From: Agelaius tricolor
Lineage: Eukaryota > Chordata > Aves > Passeriformes > Icteridae
Direction: 5' to 3'
Length of the DNA stretch: 64,000 nt
NCBI GenBank assembly: GCA_023055355.1
Contig: JALJCS010000012.1
Span: 12,498,501-12,562,500, forward strand
Below the pieces are notes generated by a model. The model ran no database searches. It saw only the letters and a list, made by a program, of their open reading frames with translations, and was not told where the DNA came from. The position numbers and the translations under genes are program-made. Below are positions 37,921-51,500 of this stretch, one piece after another (positions within the stretch are counted from its first letter, which is position 1; every line of letters starts with the position of its first letter).

Positions 37921-38883
37921 TTATTTTCCAGCTTTTGAATTAATGCCATCAATACTGATTAAACTCAAGGTCACATGAATCCTATTCTACATAAAATGGT
38001 CTCAGATCCTATGGCTGCTGGTTTCTGTGGCAACATAATTCATATGAGGAAAAGCTTAATTTTATTGTGAAAATGATGCTTTTAGCACCATAACTCTTGA
38101 CAGTTTGTTTTGAAATTAACTTTTATCCTTTTTCTACAGTACGGTGCAGGATTTTTCCTCTAAGAGAACAAAATCATTTGAGAAGAGTTACTAATAAAAC
38201 ATTTGGGTTGATGGCTTATCACCACTTGTAAAATATTGGCTGTCTGTTCATCAGCTGTCATTTCCTGCAACCTTGATGATATAGTGGGGGCAGTGTTCCC
38301 TGCTAGAGCTATGGTGCTTTTGAAATGAGCTGGATGTTGTTCACAAGTACAAAGCCTAAAACAAACAACCCCCACCCCCAGCTCCTGTACATCCATGTGT
38401 AGATAGAGATGTATATCCTCCAAGCACTGGGTGATATTTATGTTTGTTTTATTTTGGAACTCTGTGAGTGATAACAGTCACTGCCGAAATGGAACTGCAG
38501 CTCCTCATCCACTTTCTCTTTAATTTCATGGGGCAACTGCAGTGGCAAGGAATGAACACTGGAAGAGAGAAAGGTTTCTATTCACTGTACTGGGGACAAA
38601 TTCTTCCTCTGCAGGTTTTTATGGCTATTTCCAAGTGTGTCACTCACTGGCAGTAGGTGAATGACAGTTGGCTCATGAATATCAGTTTTCCTGAAAGTAA
38701 GGGTAAAATTCTGTAGAAGTTGCAATTTGCTCTCTGCTTCAAAGAAAACTTGGCATGATAATGTATTCACACTGATTTTACAGAACCATAACTGTATTCA
38801 ACCAGGATGGTTGAATCCATCCCTGTTTCTGGACTGTTAATTTTTTGGGCAGTTACTGCTCTTTCTTTGAAATTTTTGAAATT

Positions 38884-38900
38884 CCCCTCCCCCACCCCCC
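38884..38900 (+). repeat. C-rich tract
   Basis: C4-T-C5-A-C6. The minus strand has three G-runs, one short of a classic quadruplex. Confidence 0.7.
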
Positions 38901-39820
38901 TGAATTAAATTTATTATAGTGAATTTACAGTCTCTCTGAGCCATTCAGTTCTCCTAACACTGACTGCATTGAGGGTGGCTATGCTGGGAAACCAAATAAA
39001 TAAATGAGCTGTGTTTTTTCCTTGAACTGATTTTCTTATAATAATGAGCAGAGGGAAAGTTGATCTGTGTTCCTAAATTAATGAGATTGGCTATAAAAGT
39101 AAAGGATTTATACTCCTCCCTCTCAGAAAAATACTAGGCACTCTTTCATCTGAGTTGTCCCGTTGAAGGACGTGGCTAAGACTCTTCTAGTCTGAGTGGA
39201 ACAAGATTAGTCTAAAATCCTTTGTCACTATTGCAATCAATGAGAACTGAGATTTCTTGACTGCATGTTTGATGCAAACTGTACAATCTCTCTTAGACAA
39301 AGCACAATTGGAATTCTGAAGCAGCTGTCTGCCTCCTCTATCAGGATGAAGCATGAGGAAGCAGCTGTCAGAAACTGATAATGAGATCCACTGATAGAGC
39401 TGTGGGATTACTCTTCCCCACCTCATGTCTATACAAAGCACAGTGGAAGCTGAGTTATTATTATGCTAAATTATTGAAGAATTTTAATATAATTATATAT
39501 TCAGACCTGTCAAATACAATTTTAATGGTATGAGATAGGCCCATAGATATTTACTCTTGGTGTGGCCAGCCAGTGGAACCACAACCTCTTGTCACAATCA
39601 GCATTACCTGGTGTGATGATGCCTTCAAAGGCAGCCCACAGGACTGTGCTGTCCCCAGCTGCAGCCTAATGCTCAAGGGACTACAGGAAGAGCATGAGAT
39701 CAACAATCTCTGACTCAGATTTACCATTGCCTTGGTCTGTTCCACTACATCAATGAAGAAAAAGAGGCAGGTATTCAAAATATTGATGTCCCTGTCTAAC
39801 TTTGAGCACCTAATTTCAAC

Positions 39821-39853
39821 TTAAATCTGATTTAAATCTAATTTAAATTGATG
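39821..39853 (+). repeat. three 11-bp AT-rich tandem units
   Basis: The units TTAAATCTGAT, TTAAATCTAAT and TTAAATTGATG are consecutive. An 11-base period is close to one helical turn. Confidence 0.8.
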
Positions 39854-40990
39854 AGATTGTTCCTGTACTCAAATACATGATGCAGCATTAAGGTCTGTGT
39901 AAATAGCACTCAATCCAATATTCTTAAGGTTCAAGGTTATTAAGCATCTCTATAGTGATATAAAGATTCTAATTACTGCTATGCTGAGGTTCTGTGGAAA
40001 ACTTTTTTTAGAAATTTTCTGAACAATGTTCTACAGAAGAAATCAAGCCAGAAAACTGCTATAGCAATACCCTTGTATTCTGGGAAGCTGGTGGTACAGA
40101 AGCACAAGCCCTATTGATGTTTAGTATTGATCAGACTGTTTGTAGACAGTTCTTCCTATTTTTTTACTCTCAATTTCTTCCTTATTCCTGTGAAATATTA
40201 ATAATGATCTCCTTTGCTACACCAAAATACAGAAACCAAGTGTAAATTGTAAGTGTAAATTTTTTTAACATGACATTACAAAAGAATCAGATTAGTTTAA
40301 GGAATGCATAATTCATTGTCTGGGTGATAGTCACATTGGTGGATACTGACAAAGTTCTATTAATCTTTTTTTTTTCCTAGCTAATTGGAGTTTCTTTGCC
40401 CTTTTCAAGAAAGACTATCCTATTCATAAATCTAGTACATCCAGGACTTATGTTGCATTGCTTTTATTATTATTGTATCACTGTTTCAGTAGTTCAGTTT
40501 TAGAACTGCAGACATAACTGTCAAGGAGATTTACAACCAGCAGTTAGAGCAGCATTTTATAGCTCAGGCTGCACTACAGATCCTTTACAGTCTTAACACT
40601 TATCTGTGACTTCAGTTTAAAAATACAATTTGCTTCTTTCTGTTGGGAAGAGCTATTGGTATCATGAAATACTGAAATAATCTGTTGCCCACAATGATTT
40701 TTACTTATTTTGGGTAGTATTCTGAATTTCCAACAACAATGACTTACAAGTTCATTATCAAAATGTTCTTCTCCCCTCCCCACACATCCTCCCTGCCCAT
40801 AACGCTGCTGTCCCTTTCCATCTTCTGCATTCAGAACCTGGCAGCTGTAGTTGAAAAGCTAAACAAGAAAACATGATTTCCTTCCCCCTTTTTTTAGGGT
40901 TTCTAGAGAAAATACTGAGAGCAAAACCAAAACTCTTCTTTATCAATGGTAATCCAATTTTCTTCAGTTTTTTTATCAATATCTTGCTCA

Positions 40991-41108
40991 TTCTTTCTGT
41001 CTCTTTCTCTCTTCTTTCTCCCTTTCCCTCTCTCTCTCCATTTCCTTCTCCCTTTCTTTTTTGTCCCTTCCTTACTCCCTCTCTCCCATTCCTCCCACCC
41101 TCCCTTCT
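40991..41108 (+). repeat. 118-nt polypyrimidine tract
   Basis: The tract is C/T-rich with only six purines in 118 bases and contains CT, CTTT and CCCT runs. It is a candidate for triplex (H-DNA) formation and for pyrimidine-tract-binding proteins. The Ser/Phe/Leu/Pro-rich plus frame and Arg/Lys/Glu/Gly-rich minus frames over it (40758-41286) are low-complexity shadows. Confidence 0.85.
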
Positions 41109-43554
41109 GAAATTCATCCATATCCTTTTTCTCATTACTGTTACTAATCTCAAAAATCTGATATCCTCTCTCAAAAAGGAAATATCTCTGTGGTTTATCC
41201 CTTGTACCTTGAAAAATATTTACTGCTCAGTGTTCTCCTTGATATGCAGTTCACCTGCTGGTTTTCCTGATGCAATCTTTCTTTGATAAATCTCTCACTG
41301 AATAGGTTCAACGTCTCATTAGTGAATAAGATAGGGTGTGGGGGTGTACATGTGCAAGTTGAGCTCTGTGAAGAGCAAGGAAGGGAAAAAAAGAGGTAAA
41401 ATATGCACCTCTTAATGTTTCTGTAAATTGTTATTTTTACTACTCATTTGTGTGTACAGTAAATGTATACACATGTATTAAATTGCAATTATTATGCAAA
41501 AGGTAGTTGTTAGGAAGAAAATTTTATTACAATCAGGGAAATTAATGAGGTCTGGCTTCCTATGGATTTGTGTCCTTTGTGTCCTAAGTCCTCTCTTCTG
41601 ACTGCATTACTCCCAGCTCCTTCCCAAGTCTCCTGAGATGATCACACTGGCAGGAAATAGCACTTTCTGCAGTTAACATGCAGCTGCCAAAGAGAACTAT
41701 ATAATGGCTGAATCCTGTCTTTCCCTCTGTTAGAGCACTAATTTGTTTCTTTCCTGTGCAGCTGCTGATTTCCAGAATGTGCCTAAGAGCTTCAGACTTT
41801 TATCTGTCTTTCAAATTTGTTCTCAGATGGCCATAATTTACTGTGGAAAAGGAAATTTAGCAGACATGCAACATTTTAAAATGTCTCACTTCCTAATTTC
41901 CAAACTAAAAATGAGATCAAATTAAAAGATACAGTTTGTGTAGAATAGTCATTTGGGAGCATCAGGTATTATTCCAGAAGCCTTTTACTTGTGCTATATT
42001 AATCACTGAGCCTACTGAATAAATACAGTGCTAGTAAAAGGACATAAAACACTAAGAATTTGAACAAACACATATTATTTTAACATCTCTGAGCATCAGA
42101 TGCAAAACATCTCTCTCACTGACTGTCCTGCATAGTAGAAGTACCAGATTTCACAGATGCTGAACACATGCTTTAGGGAGGATAAGGCCTGCCCTCATCA
42201 ATACTGTGCCAGTGAAAGCAAGAAACTGGTGAGCATGGAAATAAACAGGAGCCCTCAGCCCCAGAGGGAGAGCCATTAATACACTGTCCAAAGATGACCC
42301 AAGGATCATCTGTAACTCCAACCAGATAAAAGTCTCAAACTCTACAGAGGTACTGCTCTTATGGCACATCATTGTTTTCCATCATGCTTAACATTTCTGA
42401 ATTCTAGAAATGCTAATTTTCTTTCTCTGTTTCAGAGGAGCTAAGGACTTCATCACAGTCCCTGTTCTCTTTTCCTTGGTGTTTGTCCTTCTCTCTCCTT
42501 CACCATCCCATTCTCTATACATATGGCAGTCAATCTCACTTCCAGCAGACCAAATAAGCCAAATTTTTCCATATATGAAGGTCTGAAATTCTGTGCACCT
42601 ATATCAGACTTTTCTTTCACAAATATTTGAAAAATTACAGTCAACTATTGTTAAATACCCAGGCTTTAAATAGTGCTGAATCATGCAATCAAGAATTGCA
42701 TAATAATCCCTCCAAAGTGTATGTACCCAGCACCTCAGTGGTTACAGAATGGCACCTCTCATTTGAATGAGTAAGTGTGAGGGTTTGTGTGTGCCAGGTA
42801 GCTGCTTGATAGAATATAAATATTGTAGAATAAAATATTGCACTTTAAAGAGCCCAGGCAGACAGTGTGGAGAAATGGAATCCTAAGAAAGCAGAAAGGT
42901 TCACAGGCTTGAGTGTTTGCCTCTATTTGCTATTTCAAATAAATAACATTAGAATATAAGCCCTGAATCCACATAAAAATAGCCTTGAAATGGTAAAAAG
43001 GAGTTTGCAATATTAATGGATTAGAAATAATTCATCACTCTAGCATATTTCTGAGTGCTGTGTCAATTTATTTAAACTGTTTTGGTGCCTAAGGTTCTCT
43101 AGATCATTGTAACTGTTGTAACTTATTTTACATGATGATATCTTTGATTAACATTAAATAAAGGCGAGGGAATTCAAGGTATTTACTAGATTATTCATAG
43201 TAAAACATAGTTACAAACGTTTAAAGAATGAAAAAGGTGGGAATAGGATAAAAATGCTCTGGGGATCTTTAGAAGTGTGGGGACAAGTGCATTTGAAGGT
43301 CTAGAGCCTTGTGATATTGAAGCCAGAAGGACACCTTTGAAGAAATGACCAGAAAGTCAATTTTAAGCATAATTTACTGAATTGGAAAAAGCTCTATGTC
43401 TGTATTCTGAAAGTACCTTTATAAACCCAAGTCTAAAGTCTGCAAATCTGCTCAGCAAAGCAGGGGAGAGGACAAAGCTCAAGGAGAAGGGACAAAAATA
43501 TGGCACAAGTCTGAAAGAAAGAGTAAAATTGTCTGCAGAGTTTTACCTGAGGCT

Positions 43555-43580
43555 GGTTTTGTTTTGTTTTGGTTTTTTTC
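43555..43580 (+). repeat. (GTTTT)n short repeat
   Basis: About three imperfect GTTTT units running into poly-T. Confidence 0.7.
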
Positions 43581-44217
43581 TTATTAATTACCTTTCTGGT
43601 ATAAGTTTCCCTTTATATTTAATTAATTGCAAGAATTATACCAGGCTGCACGCTAAGATACTTTACTGGAATCAACCATAACTTGCATGAGGAAAGATGT
43701 GGCACACATTGCATTTAACTGGTTCTCAACAGTGGAAGCACAAGATACTTGTAAATACTTGAACTGGAACACATTATCAGATGTGTGTTTCCTTTGAAAA
43801 GTCTCACTGCAGGAGCAGTTTCAAGAAACTTCATTAATATTTAATAAAGATTTTAAGACGGGGACAATAAAGGAAGATGCTGAGACACTGTGGGTACCTT
43901 ATTATATCATATTTAGCTGTTTGGTAATGATCTGCCTGAGGCTGGTAACTGATGAATCTACTATAATTAATAGATGGAAAGGAAGGAAGATGTAAAGATG
44001 GAAGGAAGGCATTTCTGAGTAGAGTAAAAGGTGTGTGTGAGACTTTCAAGCAGTTTATGCACAGATGACATTTGGATCTTTATGCAGATGTTAGAATTGT
44101 TTGGCTCAGAAGATACAGAAGTTCAGAGGTTCAGAGCAGTTTTGTTTCTAAGGCAGGTAATTTCTAGCCTTTGAAGATGTCTTCCAAAATGCAGTCTCCT
44201 CACCCTTGCATTTATAC

Positions 44218-44503
44218 CTGTGCTTGGCCCATCACAGCAGTGATATTTTTCAGATTTACTATATCTGGAATGTCAGCCTTTAGGAATTTCAGTCTTTTCT
44301 GAAGCCATGGATTCAGATTTGTATTGTAAGCAGAAGCCTGTTGCCAGATTCTGCTGTTCATTAATTCCTGCCAGAGGCAGGCTTTTTCCTCTGCATCATG
44401 CTGGATGAGCAGTCTGTCAGAGATTTGCTGTCCCACTACTTCTGTTTCCTTCAGCAATTGCTGGCCAGTTGGCAACACCTCCTCACCCACACCTCTGTGC
44501 TCT
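44218..44503 (-). CDS. candidate exon 'C', helix-rich peptide, unrecognised
   Basis: A 95-codon minus-strand frame ends at a good donor, CAG|GTATAA, whose intronic TAA is the frame's stop. The peptide is rich in Q, E, L and K, with heptad-like spacing (for example GQQLLKETEVVGQQISDRLL, then ...WQELMNSRIWQQ and LNPWLQKRLKFLKADIP). It would be predicted mostly alpha-helical, loosely like the last helix of a spectrin-type repeat, but I cannot name a gene. The acceptor is weak: the first AG after a modest pyrimidine run lies in 'gataacaag', so the right end is uncertain. It could equally be a degenerate exon or chance. Confidence 0.25.
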
Positions 44504-47220
44504 CTTGTTATCATTTTTGCAGAAATAAGTTAATAATTTTGTCCATGAATATCTTGCAAGAGGAGAACTTTTAAAATATCCTTTGTATCAAGTCCTAAAA
44601 ATTATAGGGAATTCAACAGAAATGCAAAAACCCCAGATACAACAGCTGTAGCTTAATCCAGGGTGTCTGATCCCAAAGAGCAGTGGCTGTAATGTCTCAG
44701 CCAGCTTCCTGCTCTCTCTTGTTCATGTCTCCATCCCAGCAGGCCAATGGGCTGTTGGTGTTCCCAGGCAGGCTGCAGGGAACTTCCACCATGACTGAGT
44801 ATATGGGATCATATGGAATATTTTGCCTTTTAGGACATGGGGTTATTATGGTACCCCAACATCCAATACTTTCCCTTCCACACCTCTGTAATTAGATTGA
44901 TACTGTGTTCTCTGTTCCTTTTCAAATCTGCAATTTGAAATTCAGGTATTGAATATCCCCTTTTCCAGCATTTGCTTTCAATTTGGATGAGTCTCCTTTT
45001 TCAGTTTGGTATCTTAGCCAGTCTCCTGCATAAGCCAAATCTCCCTGACCCCAATTACATCATACTTCTTTTTAACTGCACTGTGTTGTACCTAAAAAAA
45101 CCCTGCTAATTTGTTCCTTCTGCTGCTGCTATTTTTGTAGGAAGAATTGACTTGCGCAGGACTCATGTTTTCTCCTCTGCTCTCCTCACCACTTCTCCAA
45201 CTCACTTGCTCCCTGCTGCTGGGAGATTCTGCTTGTTAGGTGCTATTTTAGTTTTACCTAGGATTTTTGTTTGTGGCCAAAATTTAACTCTTGGCAATCT
45301 CTACAGTGTTCCATAAGAAAAAAAGCAATATTCCCCATATATTTTGCTTTGCCTTGTTTTAAAGGAAAAAAATAACAACTTTCTGAAACATTGACTATGT
45401 ATTTCAGTTCAAGTATATACATCTTAGTCAAGCACATATGCTTATGGTTTCTCCCATTACTGTTGCTTATTTTTCTTTTCATTTTCCCTCAGTGATAATT
45501 TTTTTTCATGTTATTTGAAATAGATAATGCTTGCATTTTCTTGAAATGAAAGTAGCTGTAATTTCAAAAAACCAAGAAAATTCTTCAAATATTGCTGCCA
45601 AGAAATTAAAAAGGACTTAAGTGACTTAGGAAAGAGCTGTTTCCACAACCCAGCACTAGGTGTGTTCCCAGATGGAAGCTGGCATCCTCCCCTGCCAGTG
45701 CAGAGTGCAAGGATACCAGTGTAGCTCTGGCAAGTCCTGTAGCTGCATATTATTGGTTTTCATCTCCTAAATCACATGAGCATTTCTGTTTTTTTATACC
45801 CAACTACAAAGCAGGATGTGAAATTTCAACGGTCTGGCAAATACCAGAATTGATTAACAATGCTGCAATAAGATGCATTCAACTTAAGTAACACAAATCC
45901 TTTCTCAGAAACAGGGGTGCATAACAGGCTGTACACTTGAATGTGTCTGTGCCTGCTCAATATTTGCTGGATATCAGTGAGGCTGGATTCTCTGTGGGAA
46001 ATATTGTCATTCAAAAGTGTTCAGTGTCCCTAAACCATCATCTCCCTTCATAGTGTGACATTGGTGTGACAGAGAGACCCAGAGAAAGCCTGTAACAGTA
46101 CCTGAGGGTTGCTTTTTATTCCCTCCCTGCAATCTGTGGCTTCAAGAGCAAGGGTTTTGCTTATCTTTAAATTGGTGCAGAGAATCTTCTGGACAAGGGA
46201 AAAAAGTATTCAAATTAATCAAACAAAATAGAGAAAATGTTGTCTTATAGCACAAGGTCTGTAAAAAGAATATAAAATGGGCTGAAGTGGAAAAATCCTG
46301 GCTGAATTCTGAAGGAGACTGCTGTTGTGTGCTAAATGACATTCTCCAGGCAGTTCAGGTTACCTTTCTGGGGAACCTGCACCATCTCTTTGTGGCTGCC
46401 ATGGTAACTATCATGGCTTCAGAGGGTGCAGCCTGGGCAGGGGGCTGAGCACACCTGGAGTCTCCTCCAGCAGAGATACATATCCACTATGGTGTCATTT
46501 GTGCTGAATTTTTCTAGCAGAGGAGCTGACTCAATGGGGTGCCTTGTGTGTTGATATGTGGAATATCTTGCTGCTGTGCCTTGGCAGGTAACCTAAGAAA
46601 ATGCCTTTTTTTTTTATTTTTCTGGAAATATTTCTTATCATTGGGCTCTACAGAGAAAGCAATTGTGCACTATGGTGACCATCATCTGACCTCCCCCTTC
46701 CAGAGTTTTTTCACTCTAACAGACAGTAAATAGCCTCTGAACATATTCCAGGTACCTGCTGTGTTCCCTGACACTCTGTGCTGCACATGGCCACACGTCA
46801 CAGGAGATTTAGGAGCATGTGCAGAGCGGTGGGAGCAGCGTGGGAAGGGCAGAGCTCCCCCCTCAGCTGCCTCAGAGCAGCCAGTGGGGCTGGAGGACTG
46901 GAACTGTGGGGCAGGGCACTGAACTGAACCTGTGCCCATCCTCCTTCTCTCTCAAGCTTCTTCCTCTAACATCCAGCACAGCAGCTGGAGTGTGAAGCAG
47001 CCCCCTCCAATTTGTGTCCAAACTCCTAACTCTTAATTGGTTATTTTTAATCATAGCAATTGCAGGGAGAGAAATTAGTAAAAAAATAAGCATTAGCAAA
47101 GATGTTACCAAAAAAAGAAGTGTGATTTTAAATTTTGCTGTAATTTAATTCTAGGTGGTGCAGATAACTTAAAAGGGTTCAAATAAGTAGATTTAGCTGA
47201 AAAGAACAATAATTTTTAGG

Positions 47221-47310
47221 GTTTTTTTTTTTTTAATATTGAGCTCAGTAACACCTTAGGGTGGTTTTTTTTTTGTTTGGGTTTTTTTTTTGGTTTTTTT
47301 TTGTTTTTTT
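47221..47310 (+). repeat. T/G-rich low-complexity tract
   Basis: A T run at 47222-47234 is followed, from 47262, by T runs of about 7 to 10 separated by single or few G residues. This resembles interrupted poly-T tails common in avian DNA. It ends in TTTTTTTCAG. Confidence 0.85.
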
Positions 47311-48505
47311 CAGCTTACAGAAAGTGAACAAAAAAAGAAATCAGACTGCACTTTAGAGAGTTAAAGAATGCTGAATTGTCAGAACAAAACACAAAGCAGT
47401 TCCATAGGACTTAGTGAGGTTGGATTAATGTCTTTGAGACTCATGGAATTTGAGGACAGATTGTATCGGGGATCAGAACACCCAAAATAACTAAAAGACT
47501 GCTGCAAAGTCTGGCTTAGGGAAAACAAGATTGTTTAAAGTAGGAGAGCACAGAAGTTTTGGCAGAAAGATGATATAATGACTCAGTGGAGTTAGTTTGC
47601 AAAACAAAGAATTGGAATTTCTTAGCTATGCTGGGAAAAAAAAAGACTGGAAAATACCAAGTGTGATTCTGAATAAAATCCAGCATGCAAATAATGCAGC
47701 AGAATGCTCAGCACTAAGCTGTGCCTTGCCTTTACACAAAGATCCAATGCTTGCATTAAGCAAAGGCATTTTCTGAAAGCCCACAGACAATGACAAATGC
47801 AAGCACTTCCAGATGTGCTCCTACATATTTGTCACTCTGCAGATGGAGGGAGAGGGTGATTGCAGAGCAAGGAGAACCAAAGGATAAAAGATTTCCCTTG
47901 ACAATTTTTTGAGGAAATGGCTGCACCTTTTGTTTGAAACATTTACTTGAACATAGATACTCTTCTCCTGCTTTGTTTGCAAGATGTTCTCCCCAGACAG
48001 TGATCAAATTGCAGGTCTCACTCTTTCCACTTCCAGCTTCCTTTCTTCCTAATGCTCAATAAGGTAAATGTTGCTCTACTGAAAGTGCACCTTGTTCCAC
48101 TCAGTTGTGCCCAGTGGAGCTCCCACAGCTGTGGGCTCCTGACAAGTGTGGACACACAAGAGCAGTGGTACTGTGGTGTAATTAATGGCCTTTTTATCTG
48201 CAAAAGTTTCGTTTTTGGTCCTACAATATGAAGAAAAATTAACATTCAGAAAAAGGCTACAAGTTTGAAAAATTAGTGGAAATAGTACTGTGGGACTAGC
48301 AAAGCTTTGTTTAGTTTAGCATAATAAAAAGAGGAGAGATGAGATAGGATATATTTGCTCTTCTTAATGGGATTTAATTAAAACACCTATATTTCTTTTA
48401 AATTAATTTCATTATACAATGTAAAGGGATAAGAGTGAACAGGAGAAATACCAAGAAGGAGAAAGAAACTGTTTAAGAGAAAGGATAATATCTGACCCAG
48501 GCAAA

Positions 48506-48569
48506 GGTCTGAATAACTTATTGATGAATAAATATCTGGTCTGGATAACTTATTGATGAATAAATATCT
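48506..48569 (+). repeat. 32-bp tandem duplication
   Basis: Two adjacent 32-base units (48506-48537 and 48538-48569) share the core 'taacttattgatgaataaat' and differ at one position (A/G at unit position 7). The near identity implies a recent slippage or duplication. Confidence 0.9.
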
Positions 48570-51500
48570 ATCTCATACAGCAAATTGTAGGAATCAACCA
48601 GTTCTGGACCAGTTCAGTAACAGTATCAGTGTGGTTAAATCAACAAGTCTGATCTCAAGACAAACTATATAAATTGTGTTTGCTCTGAATCAGGAACTTA
48701 GGATATTACCACCTTCAGTACTAGGAAGGTTTGGAGTCAAAGAACTGTCCCAATTCTACATTGCTGTACTTGCAGGTTTTCTGATTAACCTGAAACAGTC
48801 TGGAAAGGTCATTCCCAAGGCAGGGAGGTTGTGTTGGTGTTGCCCCCCAAAAGAACCTCAGTTTCATTTCCCATTTGTTCTTTGTCTCTCATGAGCAACT
48901 GTTTTATAGACCCTTCAGTGAATTACTGTGCAAAAGATTACAAAATATTCTTGTGACTCTTGCTCCATTTGAGGCTTTTCAAGCTTAAAGTTTCACTTTT
49001 TTGGTTGTTATATAGATAGAGGAAAAATTGTATTCTTGGTAGTTGCCTTGTTTAGGGCTGAGGTTCTTCTGAAGGATCAGCCTCATGCTGGAGTGAGACA
49101 GAGTCTGCTTCAGTGTCTTGCATCCAAAATGAGATTCTGACAACCCAGAAAATATTGTTCTATGCACACAGTTTCATGTGATTCATGAAGGTACCATGGA
49201 GAATTCATTTTGTATTATTTTGGAGATATTTTTCATTGCTGGCAAAGAGGTGAACATTTATCTGTATGTAAAATAGAAACCCAATATGCCTGTTGAAAAC
49301 TAATCATGAAAAATGTCAGAGGAAATTTTTTAAACTACAGCATTTTTTTGCAATCAGGTAAAACAGCTCGTATTTGGATCTGGATATTATTTTCTATGGA
49401 GGATGGAAACAACAATTTGTTTCTTTCTAGGTCTACTTTTTCATTATGCAGTTGTACAGACTGTAATACAAAGAACATGAAATGGTAATTCTTCATGGTT
49501 TGATAATAGGAATTAATATAAATCAAATTATTGAATAATGTATGAAAATACATAGCAAAAGTCCCTTAATAATATTTCATGAGAGATTTTAACTTTTTTC
49601 AGGAATCTGGGCACGTGCTATTGATTTATAGCTCCTGAAGGAGGAACAACCAGGTCAACCAACATTGCATCATTGCCAAGCTATTTAATGGAACTTGCTT
49701 TCCAGCCCATGCTTTGACAGGTCTCATACTCCTAAGAAAAATCCCATTATTATCAATTCATTATTAGTTTTCATTGAAGGCACAGGGTCAGGTCACAAAC
49801 CTTTTTTTTTTTCAAAGAGTCTCTGACTGTTGCTTTCGCTTCCAGAGATAAATAAAGAAATGATGGATGAAGCTTACTTACCACAGTTAAATTATCAGTG
49901 GAAAACTCATTGGCTGGTCTACCAGGGTAAAGAAATTTCATAAATTCAATAAACCACCAGCAGCATAATGTGTAGATATACATGTGAGATGCAAAAACCC
50001 AGAGATTGACCAAGCTGATTAGAAAGACAGAAGCACATTAAAATGAGTGACTGGTAAGCTCTGGAGGAGGCTGTTTGATGTGGATAAGCTTCATGCTGTG
50101 TCTCTCTGCTGGAAGCAAAAATAGCTGGAAATTTTACAGGGACAGCCTTATAGATGGTGCAAGCAGCTGGCATGAAAGGCAGAGGAGAGAGGCCAAATAC
50201 TTTTCAATTTGTTTCTACCAGGTCTTTGTGACCTTCTTCTCTATTAGTAATAATGAACAAAGATTTTCCCAACCTATGGTAAAGGCTTTGGGAAAGAAAT
50301 GCCTTTATTTAGCATGGATTGTTTCTCAGCCATTATCTGATACTTCTGAGCATGACAAATAATTAATTCCCTACTTGTCTATCAGTTCCACTTTATTGCA
50401 ACTCAGCAGATACTCAATACAAAAAATATGCAAGACTATATTTAAAATTTAAAAAATTCAGAATGCTGTGTAGAATTAGGTATTTTCTGTTTAATAACAG
50501 ACTCTGGCACTCAGAACTACTTTGTAATGTTACCAATTCCAGCCTGTGGCAAAGAAATTTCATCTGTTACATGGAGTGCAAAAATCAGATTTGGTCTTTC
50601 TTGGGACTACTGAGCTAAAACTATTGCTTCATTACATTTTGTCTGTTTTGTTACTGATAATTTCCTTTGCATCTACTATAACTTGTAACCATTTGTCAAA
50701 GATGGAAATGCTTTTTGTATTTGTACAGATTTTTTTCCCCCTTAAAGTCAACTACAGCTTCTCTCTTCTGTCTCAATTCACTATTTTATGAACACTAGAG
50801 GAGGGGAGAAGCGGATGGTGGAAACAGTGTTTTATAAAAGTGAGGAAATGGGAGTTTTTCCGTGATATTTTTGACTCAAGTGTTGGTTGTGCTGCATCTC
50901 TCTGCTGCACTAATTGATATTCTGTTTCTGTTTGAAGAACTGCTGAATCAGGGCTGCTTACACATGATTTTTAGGCTTTCTGTGGATTTACTATAACATA
51001 TTACTCATGGAAGTTGTCCTCGTTGATGTTACCAAAGCAATGCATGTAGGTCCCATCACAAACAGAGCCTGTTGTGCCAACAGCTCTGTGTTTGTTCAGG
51101 CACTGCTGATACAGACAGTGGGACCTGCCTGTGAAGTGTCACTGATGTGGGGTGGGACTAGGAAACATTGCATGTGACAGGAGACAGCACCACTCCAATT
51201 CACACCTTGTTCGACCTTATCAGGGAATGTCACCTCTTGGGAGAGTGATTCCATTGGTGAAACTTGCAGCTTAACTGTGAATCAAACAGTAATCCAATAT
51301 TTGCTGAAATAATTAAATAAGAGAATGGAACTTTGTGAATTTTCTGAGTTTATTCCCAGTTTTCCATGCTGTTCATTTCACTGTGTGCCACCATGAGACC
51401 TAATGGTCTCACAGTGCCTAATGCTTAAAGAAGGGTGGCTGTGGCTGTTTTTCAGTCTCATTTGGGATCAAATCCTTCACCCACCAACTCTGGGCCTGGC

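Larger units (their letters stand above)
37921..44217. other. AT-rich noncoding stretch with simple repeats
   Basis: Holds the C-rich tract, the 11-bp triplet, the polypyrimidine tract and the GTTTT repeat. A purine-rich GGAAGGAA stretch lies at 43975-44010. No gene supported. Confidence 0.5.

Noticed and set aside
40758..41286. Arg/Lys/Glu/Gly-rich minus frames and a Ser/Phe/Leu/Pro-rich plus frame
   Set aside because: All are translations of the low-complexity polypyrimidine tract.
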